Shown piece by piece: positions 7,703 through 16,310 of a stretch of 64,000 nt of DNA; positions within the stretch are counted from its first letter, which is position 1; each line of letters opens with the position of its first letter. This DNA comes from Kitasatospora phosalacinea (GTDB lineage Bacteria; Actinomycetota; Actinomycetes; Streptomycetales; Streptomycetaceae). Position numbers and translations under genes: made by a program. The DNA lies in NCBI RefSeq assembly GCF_030268885.1, contig NZ_BSSA01000001.1, positions 1 to 64,000 on the forward strand, written 5' to 3'. The notes beneath the pieces were generated by a model that was not told the DNA's origin, did no database searches, and saw nothing but the letters and a program-made list of their open reading frames with translations.

Positions 7703-10700
7703 TTGTCCATGATGCTGCCCGGACCCCTGGAATGGGTCCTGGAGATGCTCGGCTTCGACTGGCCCAAGGCAGACGAGGACAAGCTCCGCGAGTGCGCCCA
7801 GGTCTGGCGCGACTTCGCCGACCGCGTCGACGAGGTCAACCAGCAGGCCCTGACCGCCGCGAACAGCATCCGCTCCACCAACGCGGGCGACGACGTCGAC
7901 GCCTTCGGTCGGACCTTCGACAAGTTCTCCACCGGCGGCGACGGCTACCTCTCCGACGCTGCCTACGCCGCCCGGCTGATCGCCACCGCCTTCGACGCCG
8001 CCGCGATGATCGTCGTCACCTGCAAGATCGCCGTCATCGCCCAACTCGCCATCCTCGCCACCGAGATCATCGCCGCCCAGGGCGCCGCCCTGTTCACCTT
8101 CGGCCTCTCCGAAGTCGCCGCCCTCGGCGCCACCCAGGCCACCAAGATGATCGTGCGCCGCCTGCTCAAGGAACTCCGCGACGCACTCGTCGAAGCCGTC
8201 CTCGAAACCATCAAGGACCCGATCGTCTCCGCCGTCCAGGCCATGATCAGCGACCTGATCACCCAGACCGTCAACCAGGGCTTCGGCGCCCAGGACGGCT
8301 ACGACCTCGGCCGCACCGCCAAGAAGGGCGTGGAGGAGGGCGCCAAGGCCGCCCAGAACTGGAAGAGCACCTTCGGCGAGAGCCTCCGCGACGGCCTCGG
8401 CTCCCGCGCCGGCTCCCACGCCCGCGGCCGCATGGAGGCCTCCGCGGCCATCGGCCGCGGCGAGAGCGGCTCCGCCGACGGCGGCGACGGCGGCGACGGC
8501 GGCGGCACGGGGGCAGGCAGCGGCGGGAACTCCGGCGGCGAGGGCTCCGGCAACGGGCCTTCCGGCAGCGGGAGTTCCGGCAACGGGGGTGCTGGCCTGG
8601 GGAGTTCCGGTGGCGTTGGTTCCGGCGCCGGGTCTTCGGGGAGTGGGAGTTCCGGTGCGGGGTCCACCGGCAACGGGCCTTCCGGCACCGGGAGTTCCGG
8701 TGCGGGGTCTTCTGGCAACGGGCCTTCCGGTGACGGGAGCTCCGGCGCCGGGGGTGGTGACACCGGCCCGTCCACCGCCAGCCCCGCCACCGCCGCTCGC
8801 TCACCCGAACCCGGCGGTCCCTCCTCTGCCAACTCACCCTCCACGCACGGCTCTTCGGCGGACGACTCGGCGCGGTCCTCCGCCCCCGCCCCCGCGTCTT
8901 CCCCCTCGCCCGACCGACGTGACACCACCTCGCTCGACCCCTTCGGCACCCGGCTGAACACCGACAGCCCGCCCCCAGCCCCGGCCGACAGCCCGTCGGA
9001 CGCCGGCCGGTCGGCCCCGACTGCGCAGGCGACCACGGAGGCGACCCGTCCGGCGCCCGATGCCCAGTCGCCCGCCCCTGCCGCGCACCCGGCTCCGGAC
9101 GCAGCCCCGGACGCGGTCCGCCCGACCGACGTTCCGGCGGATGTCACCCGGACGACCCCGCATGACCAACCATCCACCCCGGCGGCGCACGTGGCCCCGG
9201 ACGCGGCCCGCCCGGCCGACACCCACGCCGCTCCCGGAGCGGACTCGACCGCCGCCGCTGCTCCTTCGCCGTCCACCCACGACAGCCCCGTCGGCCCCCG
9301 CCCGGACGGGCCTCCCGCCTCGCAGGGCGACCGCGGCCCCGGCCCGCGGTCCGAGGCGAACTCGGTTGCCGGGGCTGCTTCTTCGCCGCAGGGCGACCAC
9401 CGTCCGGACCCTCGTGTCGACGGGTACGGATACGGTCCCCGTCCGGACGGGTCTCCCGCCTCGCACGCCGACGCGCCCGCCTCGCAGGGCGACCGCCACC
9501 CCGACCCCCGTGTCGACGCGGCGTCCGCTCCGCGCGCCGACGCCAACTCGCCCGCCGGTGACGGCCATCGCGTCCCGCACGCCCAGCCCTCCGGCGAGGA
9601 GGGCCGTCCGGCGTCGGTCCCCTCGCAGGGGCGTCCGGCCGCCGAGGCGTCGTCGCCGCGGCACGAGGCCCCCCACGCCCAGCCGTCCGACGAGGGGCGC
9701 CGGGTCGAGGACGGGACGCAGCAGGCCACCGTCCGCACCGCGGGGACCGCCGTCGCGGACGCGCCGTCCACCCGTGCCCCCGGCCCGGCCGTCGCGGACT
9801 CCACGGCGCCCCAGTCCGCCCCGGCCGCCGCTCCGTACGCCGGGCAGCCTGCTCCGGTCGCGGGTGCCGTGCCGACCGCCAACGGCTTCCAGGGAACGGC
9901 TGGTTCGGGTGCGCCCCGCACCGAGCGTCCGGCCGCGGCCGTGCCGACGCCCACCCCCGTCCAGCGGCAGCACCCGGACCGGCCCCGCCCCGAGCGTCCG
10001 GTCGCCCTCGGCCAGCAGCCCACCGGCGGCCGCCCCGACCCCCGCACCGCCCCCTGGCGCACCCCGCAGCCGTCCGACGGCGCCACCCCGCGCCCGGACG
10101 CCCGCCCCGCGCCGCCGACGGACCCGCGTACGGCGGCCCGCCCCGCCGACACCGACCCGGGCCGGACCGTACCGGAGCAGCGCCCGTCCTCCGACCACCC
10201 GTCCTCCGACCACCCGTCCTCCGACCACCCGACCCCCGGCACCCCTGCCCACCCGGACGTGGATCCGACCCGGCCCGTCACCGCCGACCGGCCGTACGGG
10301 GAGCCGGGCGGGCTGGTCGAGCCGGGGGAGCGGGAGCAGCGGCGGGTGGAGGACGCGGTGCCGCGGGACGTCGAGGGACGCCCGCTCCGGCACCCGGACC
10401 CGGAGGGAGACTGGCCGCGGGCCGTCAACGGCGATCCGGACGAGCCGGGGCGCCGCAACAACTGCGTGGACGTCGCGCTCGCGACCGTCGACACCTACTC
10501 GGGGCACCCGACCCCGGCCGCGGCCCGGACGCCGGACCACGACGCGGACGGCAACCCCTCCGACCGCGGCGAGCGGGGCGGCCGCGACCGGATGGAGAAC
10601 GCCCTCGGGGCGAGGTTCTCCGACCTGGGCGACGGCCCGGCCGCGTACCGGCGGTTGGAGGACACCCTCCGCCGCGAGGGGCACGGCTCGCAGGCCGTGA

Positions 10701-11518
10701 TCGTCACCCGCGACGCCGACGGCCGCGCCCACGCCTGGAACGCCGTCAACCACCGGGGCAGGATCACCTACATCGACGCGCAGACCGGCCGTCGCTCCGA
10801 CCGGCCCCTGCACAACGGCGACAACGGCGTCTTCGCCGTCTCCCTCGCCCCCGACCGCCGCCCCGCCGCCCCCGTCCCGTCCGCCGACCCGCACCACGAC
10901 CCGTCCCGGGACCGCCGCGCCCCGGAGGAGATCGCCGGCACCGGCGCCCCGAAGGACGATGCGGACAAGGACGGCGAGGGCCCGCCCGGAGAGCCGGACG
11001 GACGGAGGGGGAACGAACCGCCCGGAGAGATGACGCAGGAGGAGCGGGAGGAACACAACGTCCACCTCGGGGAGGTGGAGGAGCGCAACGCCGAGGACTT
11101 CGACGAGCTCCAGCGGGATCCGGACAAGAGCGGTGGCATCTCGGAGCCGTCGAAGGACGAGGCACGGGTCGGCCTCGACCTCCGCGAGCAGGGGAGGCTA
11201 CCCGCGGACATCCGGCGGCCCGAGGAGCGGGACAACGGTGAGTTCTTCTCCCCGAGCACCGGGGAGCACTACGACATCAAGGGCGTTCACTCCGATTGGC
11301 CGCCGTTCAACAACCAGCGGGACAAGTCGAAGCCTTTCCCCGGTGCCTACAATCCGGCGAGGAACGGCAAATGGGTCGCCAAACTGTCGGAACAGATCGT
11401 GGACAAGCGCCGCATTGTGATCATCGACGTGCGGAACGCGAACCAGGCGGCGATCGACGACCTGCGCAAGATCGTCAGCGACAACAACTGGGAGAGTCGT
11501 GTCATCTGGTACCCGTGA
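7703..11518 (+). CDS. Polymorphic toxin: WXG100/CpnT-like N-terminus, papain-like deamidase domain and C-terminal nuclease-like domain
   Basis: 1271 aa. TTG 7703 lies 7 bases after a G6 run; ATG 7709 or 7712 are alternatives. Residues 1-230 form an alpha-helical WXG100/CpnT-like module (PLEWVLEMLGFDWPKADEDKL) typical of type VII or related secretion. Residues 240-900 are a Gly/Ser then Pro/Ala/Asp-rich linker with SGNGPSG and SSDHP repeats. A papain-like toxin glutamine deamidase (Tox-PL) domain follows: Cys in RNNCVDVAL (about 920), His in HAWNAVN (about 1011), Asp in YIDAQTG (about 1023). The last 160 residues form another domain with EARVGLDL and HYDIKG, which resembles a PD-(D/E)XK nuclease or CdiA-type toxin tip. 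Targets are not determinable from sequence. The pentapeptide gene overlaps its end by 20 bases. Confidence 0.85.
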   Translation: MSMMLPGPLEWVLEMLGFDWPKADEDKLRECAQVWRDFADRVDEVNQQALTAANSIRSTNAGDDVDAFGRTFDKFSTGGDGYLSDAAYAARLIATAFDAAAMIVVTCKIAVIAQLAILATEIIAAQGAALFTFGLSEVAALGATQATKMIVRRLLKELRDALVEAVLETIKDPIVSAVQAMISDLITQTVNQGFGAQDGYDLGRTAKKGVEEGAKAAQNWKSTFGESLRDGLGSRAGSHARGRMEASAAIGRGESGSADGGDGGDGGGTGAGSGGNSGGEGSGNGPSGSGSSGNGGAGLGSSGGVGSGAGSSGSGSSGAGSTGNGPSGTGSSGAGSSGNGPSGDGSSGAGGGDTGPSTASPATAARSPEPGGPSSANSPSTHGSSADDSARSSAPAPASSPSPDRRDTTSLDPFGTRLNTDSPPPAPADSPSDAGRSAPTAQATTEATRPAPDAQSPAPAAHPAPDAAPDAVRPTDVPADVTRTTPHDQPSTPAAHVAPDAARPADTHAAPGADSTAAAAPSPSTHDSPVGPRPDGPPASQGDRGPGPRSEANSVAGAASSPQGDHRPDPRVDGYGYGPRPDGSPASHADAPASQGDRHPDPRVDAASAPRADANSPAGDGHRVPHAQPSGEEGRPASVPSQGRPAAEASSPRHEAPHAQPSDEGRRVEDGTQQATVRTAGTAVADAPSTRAPGPAVADSTAPQSAPAAAPYAGQPAPVAGAVPTANGFQGTAGSGAPRTERPAAAVPTPTPVQRQHPDRPRPERPVALGQQPTGGRPDPRTAPWRTPQPSDGATPRPDARPAPPTDPRTAARPADTDPGRTVPEQRPSSDHPSSDHPSSDHPTPGTPAHPDVDPTRPVTADRPYGEPGGLVEPGEREQRRVEDAVPRDVEGRPLRHPDPEGDWPRAVNGDPDEPGRRNNCVDVALATVDTYSGHPTPAAARTPDHDADGNPSDRGERGGRDRMENALGARFSDLGDGPAAYRRLEDTLRREGHGSQAVIVTRDADGRAHAWNAVNHRGRITYIDAQTGRRSDRPLHNGDNGVFAVSLAPDRRPAAPVPSADPHHDPSRDRRAPEEIAGTGAPKDDADKDGEGPPGEPDGRRGNEPPGEMTQEEREEHNVHLGEVEERNAEDFDELQRDPDKSGGISEPSKDEARVGLDLREQGRLPADIRRPEERDNGEFFSPSTGEHYDIKGVHSDWPPFNNQRDKSKPFPGAYNPARNGKWVAKLSEQIVDKRRIVIIDVRNANQAAIDDLRKIVSDNNWESRVIWYP

Positions 11519-12170
11519 CGGTTGGAAGCCGGCCGTGGCCCCCGCTGCGGAGGAGGCGGCGCGGGCCCTCGAGGAGTGGACCGCTTCGGGGGGCGGGCCC
11601 CTCGGGGGGAACGGACTCGATTTCAGGGGTGCGGACCTCTCCGGCGGAGACCTCTCCGAGGCCGGGCTGGTGGGGGCGAACCTGACCGGGGTGGCGCTGG
11701 CGGGGGCGGACCTGTACCGGGCGGACCTGGAGGGCGCCGACCTGACGGGCGCGGACCTGGGCGGGGCGTGCCTGGTGCGGGCCAACCTGGACGAAGCGGT
11801 GCTGGCGGGGGCGAAGCTGGACGGGGCGGACCTGGTCAAGGCTTCGCTGTACGGGGTCGACGCGAGGGGCGCGAGCTTCCGGAGGACCGAGTTCCTGGGG
11901 GCGTCCCTGCTGGAAGTCGACATCCGGGGGGCCGACCTGACGGGCGCGGTGGTCCGGGAGAACCCGTTCCGGGTCCGGCTGGACGGGAGCACCGTGCTGA
12001 CGGGCCTGACGGGCTCGGTCTTCGGACCGGTCACGCTGGTCGGGGAGGGCACGGAGACCGAACTGGCCGGGGCGGAACTGCAGCGCTGGTTCGTCGATCG
12101 CGGGGTCCGGGTCACCGTGCTCGCCCCCGGCGGCCGCCCCCTCGGGGCGGACGGCGAGCCCTCTTCCTGA
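11499..12170 (+). CDS. Pentapeptide-repeat protein overlapping the toxin gene
   Basis: 223 aa. GTG 11499 lies inside the last 20 bases of the toxin gene and has GGGAGAG just upstream, so translation is probably coupled. Residues 45-150 contain about 18 A(D/N)L-type pentapeptides (for example GADLSGGDLSEAGL), predicted to form a right-handed square beta-helix. The C-terminal 70 residues are outside the repeat. Genes in this position behind a polymorphic toxin are usually immunity genes, so a role as the immunity partner of the C-terminal toxin domain is proposed, though pentapeptide proteins can also protect gyrase or have no known function. Confidence 0.8.
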   Translation: MSSGTRDGWKPAVAPAAEEAARALEEWTASGGGPLGGNGLDFRGADLSGGDLSEAGLVGANLTGVALAGADLYRADLEGADLTGADLGGACLVRANLDEAVLAGAKLDGADLVKASLYGVDARGASFRRTEFLGASLLEVDIRGADLTGAVVRENPFRVRLDGSTVLTGLTGSVFGPVTLVGEGTETELAGAELQRWFVDRGVRVTVLAPGGRPLGADGEPSS

Positions 12171-12313
12171 CGGCGGACGGGCTCGGGGCCGACCGCACCG
12201 GCGGGCCCCGGGGCACGACCGGAATCGAGTGCGGAAGCGGGACGCCCTGTGCGCGTACCCGGAGGCGGCCGGGTGGCCGGGGCGGAACGGGAAGGCAAGG
12301 GAAGGGAGTTCGG

Positions 12314-12694
12314 GTGTCGCAGCAGATCGTCGTCGACGAGGCGAACCTGCGTGGGCAGGGGAGGAACCTGGAGTCGATCGGGGAGTCGTTCCAGCAGGTG
12401 GTCGAGGAGCTGAAGGCCCGGCTGGCGGCGCTGGAGCCGGAGGGCGACCCGCCGTGGGGCGACGACGACCTCGGGGAGAAGTTCGGGGTCGTGTACGAGG
12501 GCCTGCGCGACGGCATGAAGGAGTCGATGGACTCGCTGGCGAAGCGGCTCGGCGAGGTCGGGCAGAAGGTGCAGCGGATGGCCGACAACCACGCGGCCAA
12601 CGAGGCGGACACCGTGGACCGGATGCGCGCCCTCGGTGACCGGACCCGGGGCGCGGGCGACGGGATCCGGGCGATGAGCCGCCCGCAGCTCTGA
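12314..12694 (+). CDS. Small WXG100/EspC-like helical protein
   Basis: 126 aa. GTG 12314 follows GAAGGGAG with correct spacing. The sequence is almost entirely alpha-helical with heptad patterns (ESIGESFQQVVEELKARLAAL and a second helix GLRDGMKESMDSLAKRLGEV), consistent with a WXG100 or EspC-like helical hairpin, although no strict W-x-G is present (the turn reads PPWGDDD). Such proteins are exported by type VII secretion systems and often pair with large WXG100-like toxins. It is the last gene of the toxin locus and may be a secretion partner or chaperone of the 1271-aa toxin. Function inferred from fold and position. Confidence 0.7.
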   Translation: MSQQIVVDEANLRGQGRNLESIGESFQQVVEELKARLAALEPEGDPPWGDDDLGEKFGVVYEGLRDGMKESMDSLAKRLGEVGQKVQRMADNHAANEADTVDRMRALGDRTRGAGDGIRAMSRPQL

Positions 12695-12729
12695 GGCCCG
12701 AGCCACCGAGGCCCGAGTCACTGAGGCTC

Positions 12730-12777
12730 GGAGGTCCGGAGCCCCGGAGGTCCGGAGGTCCGGAGGTCCGGAGTCCC
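12730..12777. repeat. 8-bp tandem repeat downstream of the toxin locus
   Basis: Six 8-bp units, four of them exactly GGAGGTCC. Two copies of a related 15-bp unit (GAGGCCCGAGYCACY) precede it. The array sits between the WXG100-like gene and the terminator. Confidence 0.75.
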
Positions 12778-12793
12778 CGGCCGGGGACGGCGG

Positions 12794-12826
12794 AGGGGAG
12801 CCGCCGGTGGGATCGGCGGCTCCCCT
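12794..12826. terminator. Hairpin between convergent genes
   Basis: Perfect 12-bp stem AGGGGAGCCGCC (12794-12805) with its complement at 12815-12826 and a 9-base loop, placed between the WXG100-like gene and the convergent secreted-protein gene. Confidence 0.75.
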
Positions 12827-12845
12827 CGCTGCGGGGCGGGGCCGG

Positions 12846-13343
12846 TCAGGCGTCCCAGCTCAGCTCGTAGACCGCGGCGGCGGTGTTGGTGATGTGGACG
12901 GCGCCGGTGAGGCCCTGGTAGGCGCCGGTGCCGCCGGTGACGACGCCGTCGAACTTCTTCGGGTACTTCGCGGTCAGCGGGTTGTCGATCGGGACGACTG
13001 CCGTGAAGGTGACCTGGTCGCCGCCGGTGAAGACCAGGTCGGCGGTGCAGAAGGCGGTGACCGAGTCGACCGAGATCACGTCCTTGGTGCACTGGTCGTA
13101 CACGGTGGCGACCTGCGCCCCCGTGGCGTCCTTGGCCGTGGCGGTGCCGCCGAAGCCCGCGCCGATCGCGTTCGCCGCGCCGGACGCCGAGTTGGTGCCG
13201 GTGAAGTCGATCGTGACGGTGGGCGGGGCGGCCCGGTGGGAGTCGGTGGTGGCGGCACCGGCGAGCGCGGGGACACCGGCGACGACGGCGGCGGCGCCGA
13301 CCGCGAGCGCGACGATCCCCTTGGCCTTGGCGGTTCGGGACAT
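12846..13343 (-). CDS. Secreted dirigent / allene-oxide-cyclase-like beta-barrel protein
   Basis: 165 aa; ATG 13343 behind GGAGGA. Residues 1-30 are a typical Sec signal peptide ending in ALAGAA. The mature part is beta-rich, carries two cysteines (DQCTKD and AFCTADL) that could form a disulfide, and contains the motif GGTGAYQGLTG, which is characteristic of the allene oxide cyclase/dirigent-like barrel superfamily. Bacterial members have no established reaction. The gene stands alone, convergent with the toxin locus. The fold call rests on this one motif and general pattern. Confidence 0.65.
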   Translation of the reverse strand: MSRTAKAKGIVALAVGAAAVVAGVPALAGAATTDSHRAAPPTVTIDFTGTNSASGAANAIGAGFGGTATAKDATGAQVATVYDQCTKDVISVDSVTAFCTADLVFTGGDQVTFTAVVPIDNPLTAKYPKKFDGVVTGGTGAYQGLTGAVHITNTAAAVYELSWDA

Positions 13344-13567
13344 GGTTCCTCCAGTTCGGTCCGGGCGGGAGTGCCCGGGGGCGGGCCCACATCACCACAC
13401 TTCGGACACGGAGGGTGTTCAGGCGTCACTCCCCGTGTCGCCCGCCCCGGCCCGCCGGACACGCCGTCGTCCCCCTTGCCGGGCAAGGCTCCGCCCCGCG
13501 TTCCCGGGCCGCCCCAGGGGGCCGGAAATCACCCGTTCGTATCCGTAGCGACCTTCGTCCGCACGGC

Positions 13568-13972
13568 TCAATTGCAGGAGCTGCCGGAACGGCAGGGGGT
13601 GGACCCGGACAGCGGATCGGGCGTCGGGGGCGTCGGGGTGTAGTGGCTCGCGCCGAACAGGAAGGCGGCGCCCAGGGCGAGGACGGCGACGACCTGCCCG
13701 GAGGCCGTCAGCACCGCCCGGAGGCGGAGCGCGACCAGCAGCAGGGCGAGGGCGGCGAGGAACAGCAGGCCCGCACCGAGGACGGGCGTGCGCGAGGTCA
13801 GGTCGAGCAGGTCCCAGGGGCCCTGCGGGTGCCGGACGAGAACCAGCCGCACGAACAGGACGAGCTCGGCGGCGGCCAGCGCCAGGGCGACGCCGAAGTC
13901 CGCGAGGAGCAGCAGCGGACGTGAGCGGCGCCGGCCCTGCGGGCGCGGCTCTGCGGACCGGGGAACCGTCAT
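13568..13972 (-). CDS. Small membrane protein (DUF6234-like)
   Basis: 134 aa with an Arg-rich cytoplasmic N-terminus and three or four membrane segments (about 20-44, 65-85 and 92-108), ending in a Pro/Ser-rich tail with two cysteines (STPCRSGSSCN). It resembles small uncharacterised membrane proteins of Streptomyces (DUF6234 group). No function can be assigned. It is followed downstream (minus strand) by a separately oriented set of envelope genes. Confidence 0.6.
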   Translation of the reverse strand: MTVPRSAEPRPQGRRRSRPLLLLADFGVALALAAAELVLFVRLVLVRHPQGPWDLLDLTSRTPVLGAGLLFLAALALLLVALRLRAVLTASGQVVAVLALGAAFLFGASHYTPTPPTPDPLSGSTPCRSGSSCN

Positions 13973-14072
13973 GGGTGCACCCTGCCCGACCCGCGGCCGG
14001 AGCGGAATGAGTACGCGGGCTCAGATCCCGCGGTCCCCACGGACGTCGCGCGGCCCCCACGGCCGCCGGGCG

Positions 14073-14762
14073 TCAGGCGGTGGAGGTCAGGTGGGCGTAC
14101 ACCACGGTGTTGGAGTCGTAGCCGGTGCGCCGGTCGTAGTGCCCGCCGCAGGTGATGACGCGCAGTTCGGCGCGGCCGGTGGGGGCGTACACCTCCGCGG
14201 CGGGGAAGGCGCTCTTCGGGTAGGAGCGCACCGCGTCGACGGTGAAGGTGGCGGTGCGGCGGTCCTGCCGGGTGACGGTGATGGTCAGTCCGGGGCGCAG
14301 CAGCCCGAGTCGGTACAGCACGCCGGGGCCGTGGCGGTCGTCGACGTGGCCGACGACCACGGCGGTGCCGTCCGCGCCGGGCGCGGGGGCGTCCCGGTAC
14401 CAGCCGACCAGGTTGGGGCGGCCGAGCGGCGGGGTGCTCAGGGTTCCGTCGGCCTCCAGGCCGAGCGGGGTGAACGCGGCGTCCACCGAGATGGACGGGA
14501 TGCGCAGCCGGGTGGGGTCGGAGGGGCCCAGCGCCGGGACGCCCGGGGCGGTGGTCGGCGTGCGGGCGGGGGAGGGCGCCGCCTGGGCGGGTGCCGTCCG
14601 GGCGGGGGCCGCGGACGGCGCCGGGGCGGGCGGCGGCGGGGGCGGCTGGGAGGTGGTCAGCCCGTCGTCGACCAGCCAGGCGCCGCACAGCAGCGCGACG
14701 ACCGCGGTGCCGAACCGTAGCCGGTCGGCACCGCGGGAGCGTCGGTGGGCCGGAGGGGTCAA
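14073..14762 (-). CDS. Class F sortase
   Basis: 229 aa. TTG start at 14762 overlaps the TGA of the preceding gene (TTGA), so the two are translationally coupled. One N-terminal membrane segment (about 15-37) is followed by a Pro/Ala-rich spacer and the sortase barrel: RLRIPSISVDA, catalytic His in VVVGHVDD (about 140), and catalytic Cys in LRVITCGG (about 207). Class F sortases of actinobacteria are transpeptidases on the outer face of the membrane whose substrates are poorly known. The coupled neighbour, a surface protein with a C-terminal membrane segment, is the obvious candidate substrate. Confidence 0.85.
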   Translation of the reverse strand: MTPPAHRRSRGADRLRFGTAVVALLCGAWLVDDGLTTSQPPPPPPAPAPSAAPARTAPAQAAPSPARTPTTAPGVPALGPSDPTRLRIPSISVDAAFTPLGLEADGTLSTPPLGRPNLVGWYRDAPAPGADGTAVVVGHVDDRHGPGVLYRLGLLRPGLTITVTRQDRRTATFTVDAVRSYPKSAFPAAEVYAPTGRAELRVITCGGHYDRRTGYDSNTVVYAHLTSTA

Positions 14763-15478
14763 CGGCGGGAGCGGCGGCGCCGGCGCACGACCAGGTAGCT
14801 CGCCCCGGCGATCAGGGCGGCGCCGACGGTGACCTCCGCCGGGTTCAGGTCCTGCGAGGAGCCGCCCGCACCGGCCGCGACCCCGCCGTGCGGCGGCCGG
14901 CCCGGTCCGCCCTGGCCCGGTCCGCCGGGCGTGGGCGACGAGCCGCCGCCCACGCCGCCCTTGCCGCTGGGCGAGGCGCCGGGCGACGGGGAGCCGCCGC
15001 CGTTGCCGACGGGCGAGGGCGAGCCGCTGGGCGGCGGGCTGCTGCCGACACCGGCGCAGTCGACCGTGAACACCTTCTGCTTGGCGTCGCCGTTCTCGCC
15101 GGTGAAGTTCCAGAACAGCTTGTAGTGCCCGTCGGGCAGCGTCAGGTCACCGGTCCGGGCGTTGCCGGTGGGCATGACCAGGTTCCCGGCCAGCACCTGG
15201 GCGTTGCCGGTCGGCGGCTGCTGGTCGATGTGCCAGGTGACGCTCTGTCCGAGGTCGAAGTTGAGGCCGTCGAGGTAGAACTTGCAGACCTTCGGGTCGT
15301 CGTTCTGGCTGTCCGCGGCGGTGGCGCTGTCGTGGATCTTCACGTCGCCGTTGTCGCCCGCGGCGTGGGCGGGGGCGGCGAACACGGTTAGCGGCAGGAC
15401 GGCCGCGCCGGCGAGCGCGGCCGCGCGCAGCGGCCGCAGGCGTCGTCCGGTCGGGGGCGGGGGAAGGGTCGGGGTCAT
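14759..15478 (-). CDS. Secreted surface protein with C-terminal anchor, coupled to the sortase
   Basis: 239 aa; ATG 15478 is chosen because GGAG lies 6 bases upstream. Signal peptide of about 45 residues (cleavage after APAHA), a beta-rich domain of about 110 residues with two cysteines (KVCKFYLD and TVDCAG), a Ser/Pro/Gly-rich stalk, then a hydrophobic segment and an Arg-rich tail (VVRRRRRSRR). That is the layout of a sortase substrate, but no LPxTG or LAxTG motif is seen; the segment before the membrane helix reads SQDLNPAEV. It may use a non-standard signal, or be a simple membrane-anchored protein. Confidence 0.75.
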   Translation of the reverse strand: MTPTLPPPPTGRRLRPLRAAALAGAAVLPLTVFAAPAHAAGDNGDVKIHDSATAADSQNDDPKVCKFYLDGLNFDLGQSVTWHIDQQPPTGNAQVLAGNLVMPTGNARTGDLTLPDGHYKLFWNFTGENGDAKQKVFTVDCAGVGSSPPPSGSPSPVGNGGGSPSPGASPSGKGGVGGGSSPTPGGPGQGGPGRPPHGGVAAGAGGSSQDLNPAEVTVGAALIAGASYLVVRRRRRSRR

Positions 15479-15662
15479 CGGAGCTCCGGGGGAGGGGCGG
15501 GGGCTGCCGGCACGGCGCCGACATCCCCCGAGGGTCCTCGCCCGCCCCTGACGCCCCGTCACAACACACCCGGACCGGTACGACGGTTCCCCCCGACGGC
15601 CCAGCCCCCGGCGTGTCCGGGCCCCGGCGTGTCCGGGCCGACGCGGGCCCCGGGCGGTGGGC

Positions 15663-16310
15663 TCAGGCGCCGAGGTAGCGCAGGACGGCCAGGACGCGGC
15701 GGTGGCCGTCGGTGTCGGCGGGGAGGTCGAGCTTGGCGAAGATGTTGCCGACGTGCTTGTTGACGGCGGCGTCGCTGATGAACAGCTCGGCGGCCAGGTT
15801 GGCGTTGGAGCGCCCCTGCGCCATCAGGCCCAGCACCTCCCGCTCGCGGGCGCTGAGCCGCTCCAGCGGGTCGTGGCGCTGGCGGACCAGCTGCTGCACG
15901 ACCTCCGGGTCGACCACGGTGGCCCCGGCGGCGACGCGGTCCAGGGCGGCCATGAAGTCGGCGACCGCGCCGACCCGTTCCTTGAGCAGGTAGCCGACGG
16001 CGCGGCCCTGCTCGGACGCCAGCAGCCGCGTCGCGTACGACTGCTCGACGTACTGGCTGAGCACCACCACCGGCAGGCCGGGGTGCGCGGCGCGCAGGTC
16101 GACGGCGGCGCGCAGGCCGTCGTCACGGTCGGCGGGCGGCATCCGGACGTCGGTGACGACCAGGTCGGGGCGGTCGGCGGCGACGGCGGCGCGCAGGGCG
16201 TCCGCGTCGCCGACGGCGGCCGTGACGGTGTGGCCGAAGCGCTGCAGCAGGCCGACCAGGCCCTCGCGCAGCAGGACGGCGTCCTCCGCGACGATCACCC
16301 GAAGTGGCAC
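15663..16310 (-). CDS. NarL/FixJ-type response regulator
   Basis: 215 aa; GTG 16310 lies 16 bases inside the end of the kinase gene, giving coupled expression. The receiver has the expected acidic pair (AEDAVLLREG), phospho-acceptor Asp in LVVTDVRMPP (about 53) and Lys in YLLKERVG. The C-terminal LuxR helix-turn-helix is complete (LSAREREVLGLMAQGRSNANLAAELFISDAAVNKHV). It is phosphorylated by the partner kinase and binds DNA. The ABC transporter upstream on the opposite strand is a plausible target. Confidence 0.9.
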   Translation of the reverse strand: MPLRVIVAEDAVLLREGLVGLLQRFGHTVTAAVGDADALRAAVAADRPDLVVTDVRMPPADRDDGLRAAVDLRAAHPGLPVVVLSQYVEQSYATRLLASEQGRAVGYLLKERVGAVADFMAALDRVAAGATVVDPEVVQQLVRQRHDPLERLSAREREVLGLMAQGRSNANLAAELFISDAAVNKHVGNIFAKLDLPADTDGHRRVLAVLRYLGA

